A stretch of 64,000 nucleotides of DNA from positions 13,168,338-13,232,337 of the forward strand of contig OU452231.1 in NCBI GenBank assembly GCA_911728455.2. The letters are read 5' to 3'. The position numbers and the translations under genes were made by a program. The number at the start of each line of letters is the position of its first letter. The stretch's first letter is position 1. This stretch comes from Marthasterias glacialis (lineage: Eukaryota > Echinodermata > Asteroidea > Forcipulatida > Asteriidae). The notes under the pieces are model-generated. The model had not been told where the DNA came from. It saw only the letters and a program-made list of their open reading frames with translations, and searched no databases. Of this stretch, positions 13,901-25,900 are shown piece by piece.

Positions 13901-16900
13901 CCTTTTTATTGCAGTCTATGGTCACTGAGACGTAATAGTCAACTATTAACTCCGTCATGAGTCAATTTTTAACAGCACGCGATTATCGCACAACCGACTC
14001 TCACTGACTCTATACCAGCCTCTATGTGCAAACCAGATGTGGTATTTTACTGGCAGGTTTTACAGGGTTGATGCGTTCGCACTGGACTTCTTGGCTCCGT
14101 TAGTTTGACCAGGTTTACTTTGGAAAAAGGTGGCCGGTTAAACTACCCATTGGACTCGGTTAAGTTACCTGGGTGAAATTTTCCGGGCTGTTTGCACTGG
14201 ACTTAAAATTTTTAATTTACCCATTTGCTTGGTTAGTAGTAATCCCCAAAAGATTCAGCTTTACAGTGTTTAGAGATAAAAGCAAGTAGTGTTAAGTTCC
14301 TCTTGTTGTTGTGAGTCTCTAACTGATGGAGGGAAGTTGTCACCTCATGGTCGACAGTTTCCAGATCAGAGGCCATCCGATGATGTTGGGTCTCCATTGA
14401 CGCATCAGTGCAATCTCACGATGATGATCTTCTGCGAGTTACCAATCCTGGCAAGATCGTCAAACGTTACACCCGGTGAAATCACAATAGAAACCCAAAT
14501 TGATGCTGTGTGTGCAAGTGCATTAATGAGAATGACTCTGCGCCAACAATTAACCTACCAACAAGACCCCAGGCTAATTTGACAGCACCTACTTTGCATT
14601 GGACTAATCAAAATGAAAACTAAGAGTGGCATCATTTCATATACGTAATTCATGGGGGGGAAATGCAGTACCCAACAAATGAATGTGTTATATACCTCTA
14701 AACCTAATGCATAAATATTCTTATGATTGCAGCAATGACTAATGAAGTTACAGATCCACAGAAGCTTGCCTTACCACATGATACACACAGAGACAGTCCT
14801 GAATCTGCTGTCCAGGTAAACACCGCATTAATTGCCCCAACATCAACCTTGATTTAACATTTTTTATAACTGGTGTAAAAATTGCATTGAGGTAATGAAT
14901 TTTTGTTTTGGTTTTAATTTAACACGGATGTGAGATGAGCACTGTATATTCTGTGTTTTTAGAGACTTGCAGAAAAAAACGTGGGCTGCTCATAGGTGGG
15001 ATTCGAACCCAAGACCCATGCTTTCTGGGGCAGACGTCTTGAACTACTAGACCACCAAGCGAGGCCGTTGACGAGAGATGATATCAAATTCTAGAATGGT
15101 TTAGAATGCGTGGATCACGAGTTCGATTCCCACCTGTGTAACCCGTGTTTTTTTCTGCGGGGTTCTGAACTGACCTCTTTATGTCACCGGGCATGCTCAG
15201 TGGTCAAGTGATGAAGACACCTTCTTTAGAATGCAGGGGGGGGGGTCGTAGGGGTTATGGGTTCGAATCCTGGCTGCGTAGCCTGTGGTCCACATGGCTA
15301 GGAGTATAAAGTGTTCATCACACATTGGTGTAAGGGTAAAACCAAATAATATTGATAGTAATATAATGCGTAGTGTGTGCTTAAATGTAACCCTATTCGA
15401 CTTCGGCCTGGTTGAGACAAATGATATAACTTTCCCTTGAACTCCGTTTAGTTCAGCCAGGATAAACTACAACTTCAAACCCCGGGACCCATTTCAGCAG
15501 ATCTCACAACATCAAACACCGACAGCAAATCCTCCTCGTCCTCCTTTGAAGACAGCCGACCCCCAAGCAGCTTCCAGTGTAACCAGTCGGTGGCCTACAT
15601 GTCCCCCGGGGGCGCTCTTGGGGGCGGGATCCCCAGCATGAATGAGTGCCAATCTACCAGGAGGATCAGGAGAGAGTCGGTGGAGAAGATGATGGACCTG
15701 TCGAAGGAGAAAGAGCAAATGTCGGCACAGATGAAGGTAGGGGAGATAATCAGACTTTGACCAAGGTCAATATTGTCACGCCAGTGCAACAAAGAGCAAG
15801 TTTGGGTGCGCACTATGGTTAACTAAAGGTCGACCATCTTGACCCGAACCCAGGCTGGTCGACCATTGGTTGACTGCTGTGGTCGACTGTTTGGAACCAG
15901 CCCTCAGGACCTTGGTTTCTTCCCTGGTCCCGGGAGCCTTGTTTCATGTCAACCTGTCTGAAGCGCAGCAGGGAACCAGTGACACTAAAGCAAAATGGCA
16001 GAAAGTCACGGAAGTGCACGGATCGGTACCGACAAAGAATTGGGAGTATTTAAAACTAGACTACCTAACTGGTCGCTCGAGTGTGTACGTCACTGTGCGC
16101 GTGCATTGGTAGTCAGTGGTCAACCACGGGTCAACCAAATGTGCGAAATTCGAACTTGCTCAAAGTTGTGTGTTGAGTTACGACATTTTGCAAACCCTTT
16201 TTTTTCGTAATGCAACAAGGTCGTACATTTGTTAAAAAACTCACGGATGTAAAGTATGAAACCAAGTGTGCAAGTTACAATCTTTTGACTACACTGAGTT
16301 ACTACATTGTTGCACTGAATTGACGATAATGACATAGCACAAGATTTCATCCAGATTTGTCACATTTTGCACATCAACAGGGCTCTGGAACACTAGCCTT
16401 GGTTTAGTAATTTTAGAATGTTTGGCCGGTAACCGCACATCCAAACAAGTCGTGTTAAGTGCTTAACTCATCATTGCTTACCAGAGGACGTGTATGCACA
16501 CACAACAGAAGCCGGGTGAACCCACATATGTATACACTCTGAATACCGGAACGTTAACAAGCACAGACATTCCATTGTGGATGGGCACAGTGCATGCACA
16601 CAGTGCATGCACACAGTGCATGCGCTTACCATGATATGCTTTGTTTTTGCCATGTTTCCCATCTCATATCGCTGGTAGTGAGAGTAGAAAGAAAGACACT
16701 AATTTTATTGTTTATGTACAGGTTTTCCTGTTGGTAGGCGTTTGTGTGTTCCACTAGAAATCCAATAATTAAAAAGATATGGGTGAATTTACTCTTCCAA
16801 AAACAGTTCTATAAACATGCACTTTTTATTCCTGATTGGTGTGTATTGATTTTGCAGGAGCAGCGGCTAGCTGCGATTCAGCTGGAAGCGCATCTTCTGT

Positions 16901-19900
16901 CTCAACTGACCACCCTCACCAAGGAGTATCAAGGTCTTATGGCCCATGATCAAGAACAACAAAAACTTGTTCAGGAATACAAACAAAAGCTGGGCAAGAA
17001 GCAAAAAGGTGTGTACAATGAGATCGAGATGTGTTTAGCCAATTAGCCTTTCCCATGAAATATGCTATTTACATTCAGGCATGCGTACAGACACTATTGG
17101 GTTGTGCACTAGGCCAGACGCACAAACACGTATGCGTCACGCCACCATTAGCCCCATACAAATTGGCACGATGTTCCTTCATTTTGCCAACCAGTAGTGT
17201 TAGTGCGCACACGCAATGTGCAATTTACATATTTCATGAGAAAGGTCTATATGGAGCCTGTTGTGCCATGATGCTAAGGTGGTTTTAAATATAATGTGGA
17301 CATATAGGGTGCCTCAATTATTCACTTATAAAAAGACAAGCTTGACCTTGTGTCTACAATGTGTTGTCATTGTGCCATCTTTGGGCTGTTTTTTTTTCTT
17401 GTTGTCATTATACTCTCATGCCGTATTTTAGTTATGAATGTGCAATCATATAGTCATATCATGGCATCTTTGTGCTATAATTTTGCGCCATCGTCGTATG
17501 ATCATCGTGCCGTCATTGTGCTGTCATTGTGCCATCTTTGTGCCACCATTGTGCTGTCATTTTGCCATCTCTGTGCTGTCATTGTGCCATCCTTGTGTTG
17601 TCATTGTGCCATCATCATCTGAGTATCGTGCCATCTTTGTGCCCCCAATGTGCTGTCATCAGCCGTCATTATGCCTCCATTGTAAGATCATCAGGCCAAC
17701 TTTGTGTCATCATCTGAGTATTGTGCCATCTTTGTGCCGCCAATGTGCTGTCATGTGCCGTCATTGTGCCGCCATTGTAAGATCATCAGGCCAACTTTGT
17801 GTCATCATCTGAGTATTGTGCCATCTTTGTGCCGCCAATGTGTTGTCATGTGCCGTCATTGTGCTGTCATTGTATGATCATCAAGCCGTCTTTGTGCCAT
17901 CATTGTATGATCATCAAGCCATCTTTGTGCTGTCATTGTGCCATCATTGTACCATCCTACAATCATCAGGCCAACTTTGTGCCGTCGATGTATGATCATC
18001 GTGCCATCATTGTGCCGTTATTGTGCCGTCATCATACAGTCATCAGGCCATCATTGTGCCGTTATTGTGCTGTCATTGTGCCGTCGTCGTACGATCATCT
18101 CGCTGTCATGGTCCGTCACCATGCCATGTTTGTACTATCCTTGTGTCTTTCTTGTACCATCATCGTACAATCCCTGTGCCATCTCTATGTCTTCATTGTG
18201 CTGTCATTTCCATATTTGTGCTACCTTTGTGCCATTGTTATTCTATCTTTGTGCCTTCATTTTGCAGTCAATTTGCATCTTTGAGCTTTCATTTTTGCTG
18301 CATTTTTCCCTCGGTGTGCAGTCAATGTGCCTTCATTTTGCCACACCGTTATTATGCTAATCAAGTTGTAGTCATAGAACTTTTGTATTCCTTTTGTACC
18401 ATAACTGTGTCAATGGAGCCAGTTTGTTCAATTATTTTTCAAATCATGTTGCATTTTAAGAGGAAGTCTATTGCAGCACATGCTGCTATTCATTTCAAAC
18501 TGGACTGTACTTTACATTATTCTACCTATTAGATTTAGACCACATCGAAGCCCAGCTGGACATGAGAGGAATGGATACTGAGCAGGTCCAGCATGAACTG
18601 GACACCGTCTCCTTCAAGTCCAAAGAGCAGATCCACCAGCTTCACGCCCAGCTCGCTGAGGCAGAGAGACAGAACCTGGCCCTGCAGGAGAGCCTGGGAC
18701 ATGCCGGGACTAGGCTAGAGACGATGAAGGAAGACTGCAAGATGAAAGATGTAGAGATAGCCAAGCTCCGCGGGGAATTTATGACCGAGCTTCAGGAAGA
18801 ACGAAGGTACATGAGTTCATCAATATTATATTTACAGTTCAATGAGAGATACTGGAACACTAGGTGGCAGCAGACTTACCAGTTAAATTTCCCCTGTTTG
18901 CGTAGTTCTGAGCATGCACAAATTTCCAAGAACAATGGATTTACCTGGTAAGTCTGCTGCCACCTAGTGGCCTCAAAAGTCTCCCATTGGTTTGAGGTTT
19001 TGATCTGAGCTGAATTTTCAATTTGAACCAAAGACTGTATTTTAGATGAGTTATCAATTTGCTTGCATGTAATGTCTTGCTATGTGCCAGACTTGTGTCA
19101 GTGTGGAGCCTTTTCTGTGTTTCTTCTTGACCTTGTTTCAAGAACAGTTTATGAAATCAAGTGTTGAGTAAAGGACCCAGTGTCATAAAACTGTTTAGCA
19201 GAACTTTTCTGCTAAGTGAAAATGAGCAGGGAACCAGTCACAAGCAATATTTATTACATGGTATTTTCAATTTGGCCGGTTAAGCAAATTTAAGTGTTTA
19301 ACAGCTTTATGAAAATGCATATGACGCCCTTTATTTGATGTCACAAGCTCAAACAGCGCCCTCATTGCAGGTTAAAGGAAGACCTATCATTGACTGAGAG
19401 TCGTGCATGGCACATACACACAAGCACTTTTCCATTGTGTGACCTCATTGATGGCGGCCAATGCAATGGGGTCTGGCTATTATATTCTTCTTCTCATAGT
19501 TCAGCTAACAAGACACATAATCATTGGCGTGTCGTGGCCGAGTGATTAAGAACACCGGACTCAAGCTCTGGTGTTTCTGATCAGCAGAGTGTGGGTTCGG
19601 GACCTGGTCTTGACACTTGTATCCTTTAGCAAGACACTTAACCATTATTGCTTCGTCCTTCAGAGGGGATGTACAGCCCTTAGTCCTGTGTGTTGTATCA
19701 ATATCTATCAATGCTCGTAAAAGAACCTAGAAACACTTATCGATAAGAGAAAGAGGTTCACCCCATTGTTTCTGGAGTGGTGGGTAGCTAAAACTGGCTC
19801 CCACAAGTTGGTGTGATGTTTCCGTAAGGATGCTTTGCTTACTATGTGGTACAGATACAGAAACAAGAAGCTTTCTTTTTACTTTCGATCCTTCCTTCCC

Positions 19901-22900
19901 TGACAGTTACCGCTCTCAGCTGGATTCCAAGCTCATCTCCCAATCCAACGACATCCACCACATGGCGATCTCCCTGAAGGACCTACAGGAGGAGAACCAC
20001 ACCCAGGCAGACGAGATGCGGCACCTGCACCAGGCTCTTGAGACGTCGCATCAGAACCAAGCTGAGCTGCAGCAGCAACTGCAGCAAGCTACCCAGAGAC
20101 TGGAGACAGAGAGTCTCAAGTGGAGGCAACAGAGACAGCAGCTGACTGATCACTTGAACGAGGTGAGAGCAGCAACATCCAAACCTTGTTATAATAATAT
20201 TAATAACAATGTGTATTTATTATAAGCTTTATCAAGCCAGCTAAGCCTCTCAAAGCGCCTTACAGTATTATTACCCCTGTTTATTGGGCCCTAAACATTC
20301 CTAAGGCCATCTCAACTCCTTTAGAGTATGCAGTACTTGAAGCCAACAGCGCACAACTTGCTAATCATTCACATCGACAATCTCTACCCTAGCGGGAAAC
20401 CCTTTTACCCAGTCAATATTTAGCTTTATGATAGCCAATAAGATCCCAAGCTTGAGACCCCTTGTTCCTGTTCGGTAATGTTGGGCCATGTAATCTTGGA
20501 ATGATCCTTAAAATTCTGTTGAATGAATGATTTCCTCTCATCATGGGCAATGTCTCAAGCTACTAACTTCCTATAACCTTGAGTTAGACCCCAAAAGTAC
20601 ATGGGGCTTTCTAGTTGATATTTCACAGCTTGGTACCAATTTTCGTGACACATTGTTTAACCTTCTTATCTCTACGTAGACCAAGTCCTGTCTAGAGAAA
20701 TCCCAGCTACATCTGAAGACCCTGTCTCACACCAACCAATCACTTTCCTCCACCACCAAGCAGCTTCAGAACAGCTACAAGGACCTGACCTCCCAACTGC
20801 AGAAGGAGAAACTCGCCAAGGAGATGACCTGCCAAGATCTGGAGAGACTGAGGGAAGAACTAGATTCTGAGAGGAAGACTAGGGTATGTGTGGTGTGTGG
20901 CCATCTTTGTTTTTCTCCCATGCAAACTGATGTATGACCAAATAGAGGTCAGAGAGAAAATAGTCTGGTCCTAGGACCAGACTATATATGGCAGATCAGA
21001 ATTAGAACTTTTCCTGTCTCTGTGTAGATAGGGAACCAGAAGAGATAAGCCGTTTTCAAGCTAGGTTTGAATGATGTCTGATACAATGCCTTGTTCAGTC
21101 ACAAGTGAATGCTCAATTTGAGTTCCATTGACTATACATGCAGCATTGCTATGGTCACATGGTTAGGGGCAAACTGTTTTTTTAGCTTTTAGAGACGACC
21201 AAAGATACAAAAAAAAACATCTTGAAAAACAAGATAGGACACTCTGTGTAGAAACATGAAACACAAAATGGGTGCGCCCGCTATTGTAAGGTAGGTAAAA
21301 CCAAAGATCGTTTGCGCAATAAGTAGGGCCTACTAAAACGGAAAAACTTAGGCCATATGATCCCACCAACTAAAAAGGGTGAAGGCAGATCAAAAATTTG
21401 GTGTTCGGCAATGAATTGTGCCAATAATCCTAGCAAAATTGACACATGGCAAAAGGAACCATCATGCAGGAGGTAGGTAAAAAGGCGTTACATCAGGTAC
21501 CGTGCAAAACAGCACAAGTGTCCTATCTTATTTTTCTAGTATCTTTAAGACAACAAACACCCACACACAATGCTCAATGATTATGGAAGTACACAAAAGC
21601 TTGCCAGAACCATGTGACAAAGCAGCACTGGAATTCATCTGAGGATGTCTCTAATTTTCAAATGGTTTATTCTAAAGATAGCCACCACCATTGGGCTCAT
21701 CTCACTGCAGCTGGAACTTGTGGATTCATAAAATACAGTGCATCAGCAGAGAGAGCTCATTTTCAATTATAAAGGAGGCTGTCAGATCAGTGTTCACTTG
21801 AAAATTTGAGACTACTAGATGTCAAACCTGGTTCTTATCGGAACCAATACTTCTCCCAAAAGAGATTTCAGTCACATGGTTGTTACTCAGTGTTGAGAAA
21901 AGCATTTGAAAGCCTCTTAGCTGTCAAAGCTCTTCTCCATTTGGCGTGTGAGTAACTTATTCACATTCCAAATGGAGAAAAACTTCTGACAAATAAAGCT
22001 GATTTTTGCGGAGTTGACCTTAATCAGTTTCATCAGGTCTACCCACTTTCATCAGCCACCTTGGCTCAATTTCATGGCTCTGCTTTCCATTGAATTCTTC
22101 CCGAACGGCCCATAGAATCTTGCACTTTATAGGGCACCTAAGAGCAGAATTATGAGGCAGGGCCAAGAAATTGGACCCTAATGACATGAATCAGTACACT
22201 AGATCACCTTAGTCGAAACCTTAACAAACCATACAGCTCTTTTGTGCTGAAAAACTTTTCAGTCACGTTTATTTTAGTAGAGATTGAAGACATAGTTTTT
22301 GGGAGGTCTGTTTCAAATCATTCTTACCGTTTGATTTTTCAGTCTGATCAAGTGAATTCCCAGTTGTCCCAGTGGCAGGAAAATCTACAAAAGAGTACCA
22401 AGAAGCTGTCTGCTGCCCTCAACAACAAAATGTAAGTTTGCACAGCAGACCGAGCAAGTCTTGGTTGTTCTCAAATATTTTTTGGGACCTATTTGTCCCG
22501 GCCAGCACAATGACTGTATAAAAGACCATAAACCACACTGCTCGGTAAACATCAGAGACTTAACTTGCATTAATCACGAGCCCATGTTGCACACTGGTAG
22601 TGGCATGCAAACTTTGTCATTATTCAAACTGGTTAAAGTCAGATTTCAAGCTAATTTGATTTGAGTTCAACCTGTATGAACTACTTCAGTCATGACAAAG
22701 GGTGTCATCTCTGCAACAATTTGTGGAATTGTGTTTGTGTTTTGGTGTGTCGTGGCCAAGCGGATAAGAACACCGGACTCAAGCTCAGTCCTGGTCTTGA
22801 CACTTGTGTCCTTAAGCTAGACACTCAACCATTATTGCTGTGTCCTTCGAATGGGATGTACAGCCGAAAGTCCCGTGTGTTGTGTAATGCACGTAAAAGA

Positions 22901-25900
22901 ACCCAGTGCACTTATCGCAAAGAGAAGGGGTTCGCCCCGGTGTTCCTGGTTTGATCGGCTGCAGATTGCGCCACAGCACCATGTAAACCATTACATGGTG
23001 CTTTGTAAAGGAACAGGTCTCATACTTCAAAAACGTAACTCATCATACCTTGCAGGAAAAATACTCAGCGCTCTGAGACGCCCATTGGGTGTGATAAAGC
23101 GCTATATAAGAACTGCGTATCATTATTATTATTATTATTGTTAGCCGTTGTATCCGAAAATTATGCCGCAATTTCATGTTTATTAAAAACTTGTTCTATG
23201 TGGTTTGTGGTTTGTGATGATGTCATACAGTCACTGGCTTCAACTGCCTGTTACATATTGCGTTTTAGTAGAATTTGAGGTAGCCAATCAAATACCGAGC
23301 TTTATGCAACCACTCGTTCATGTGCCCTAATATTCGGACATGGAGTAGTTCGTTATATTATGTTAACTTTTTTTGCACATCATTGGGAGACTATTGAGGA
23401 CACTAGGTGGCAGCAGACTTACCAGGTAAATGCATTATTCTCGAAAATGTACGCATGCTAAGAATTTACGCAAACAATGTAAATTTACCTGGCAAGTCTG
23501 CTGCCACCTAGTGTTCCAAAGTCTCTCATTAAAACTTAAAAAGTCGTGAACAAGAAGACTTTCCTTTAAACACAGACGTCAGCAACAGACGGAGTTACAG
23601 CATATAAGAGACATCAACACTGAACTGGCTGCCGGTCTACAAGATGAGCCCAGGTTAGTATTTACTCATTCCCGGTACCCGGTCATCAAACTGCTTCAAG
23701 ACTGAGTACGTCATTGGTAATTATCAGGAAAAACAGTGATTAGTTTCAATCTGAAAGCTCACTGATTATAAAGTTCATACCAATACCAATCCTCCAGAGA
23801 AATATTGCCATCTGAAAGCTCACTGATTCTAAAGTTCATACCAATACCAATCCTCCTGAGAAATATTGCCATCTGAAAGCTCACTGATTCTAAAGTTCAT
23901 ACCAATACCAATCCTCCTGAGAAATATTGCCATCTGAAAGCTCACTGATTCTAAAGTTCATACCAATACCAATCCTCCAGAGAAATATTTCCATCTGAAA
24001 GCTCACTGATTATAAAGTTCATACCAATACCAATACCAATCCTCCAGAGAAATATTTCCATCTGAAAGCTCACTGATTATAAAGTTCATACCAGTACCAA
24101 TCCTCCAGAGAAATATTTCCATCTGAAAGCTCACTGATTCTAAAGTTCATACCAATACCAATCCTCCAGAGAAATATTTCCATCTGAAAGCTCACTGATT
24201 CTAAAGTTCATACCAATACCAATCCTCCAGAGAAATATTTCCATCTGAAAGCTGACTGATTATAAAGTTCATACCAATACCAATACCAATCCTCCTGAGA
24301 AATATTTCAATCTGAAAGCTCACTGATTCTAAAGTTCATACCAATACCAATCCTCCAGAGAAATATTTCAATCTGAAAGCTCACTGATTCTAAAGTTCAT
24401 ACCAATACCAATACCAATCCTCCAGAGAAATACTTCCATCTGAAAGCTCACTGATTCTAAAGTTCATACCAATACCAATCCTCCAGAGAAATATTTCAAT
24501 CTGAAAGCTCACTGATTCTGAAGTTCATACCAATACCAATCCTCCAGAGAAATATATCCATCTGAAAGCTCACTGATTCTAAAGTTCATACCAGTACCAA
24601 TCCTCCAGAGAAATACTTCAATCTGAAAGCTCACTGATTCTAAAGTTCATACCAATACCAATCCTCCAGAGAAATATTTCCATCTGAAAGCTGACTGATT
24701 ATAAAGTTCATACCAATACCAATACCAATCCTCCTGAGAAATATTTCAATCTGAAAGCTCACTGATTCTAAAGTTCATACCAATACCAATCCTCCAGAGA
24801 AATATTTCAATCTGAAAGCTCACTGATTCTAAAGTTCATACCAATACCAATCCTCCAGAGAAATATTTCCATCTGAAAGCTGACTGATCATAAAGTTCAT
24901 ACCAATACCAATAGCAATCCTCCAGAGAAATACTTCAATCTGAAAGCTCACTGATTCTATATTTCATACCAGTACCAATCCTCCAGAGAAATATTTCAAT
25001 CTGAAAGCTCACTGATTCTAAAGTTCATACCAATACCAATCCTCCTGAGAAATACTTCAATCTGAAAGCTCACTGATTCTAAAGTTCATACCAGTACCAA
25101 TCTTCCAGAGAAATACTTCAATCTGAAAGCTCACTGATTCTAAAGTTCATACCAGTACCAATCCTCCAGAGAAATACTTCAATCTGAAAGCTCACTGATT
25201 CTAAAGTTCATACCAATACCAATCCTCCAGAGAAATATTTCCATCTGAAAGCTGACTGATTATAAAGTTCATACCAATACCAGTACCAATCCTCCTGAGA
25301 AATATTTCCATCTGAAAGCTGACTGATTCTAAAGTTCATACCAATACCAATCCTCCAGAGAAATACTTCAATCTGAAAGCTCACTGATTCTAAAGTTCAT
25401 ACCAATACCAATCCTCCAGAGAAATATTTCCATCTGAAAGCTCACTGATTATAAAGTTCATACCAATACCAGTACCAATCTACCAGAGAAATACTTCAAT
25501 CTGAAAGCTGACTGATTCTAAAGTTCATACCAATACCAATCCTCCAGAGAAATACTTCAATCTGAAAGCTCACTGATTCTAAAGTTCATACCAATACCAA
25601 TCCTCCTGAGAAATATATCCATCTGAAAGCAGACTGATTATAAAGTTCATACCAATACCAATACCAATCCTCCTGAGAAATATTTCAATCTGAAAGCTCA
25701 CTGATTCTAAAGTTCATACCAATACCAATACCAATCCTCCTCAGAAATATTTCAATCTGAAAGCTCACTGATTCTAAAGTTCATACCAATACCAATCCTC
25801 CTGAGAAATATTTCAATCTGAAAGCTCACTGATTCTAAAGTTCATACCAATACCAATCCTCCAGAGAAATATTTCAATCTGAAAGCTCACTGATTCTAAA

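Noticed and set aside
13623-13958. 111-codon minus-strand open frame in intron 9
   Set aside because: No family resemblance, no splice partners, and it lies among diverged direct repeats (GCGTTCGCAYTGGA at 13558 and 14072).
15000-15300. Possible tRNA genes from GGTTCGAATCC-type B boxes here and at 19610, 41700, 46610 and 54890
   Set aside because: Acceptor stems and the full cloverleaf are not formed, and the segments belong to dispersed SINE or foldback repeats.
17350-18284. Cysteine/histidine-rich open frames that look like zinc-binding repeats
   Set aside because: They are translations of the TGTGCCATCATT array in intron 12. The frames overlap each other and the flanking splice sites of exons 12 and 13 skip them.
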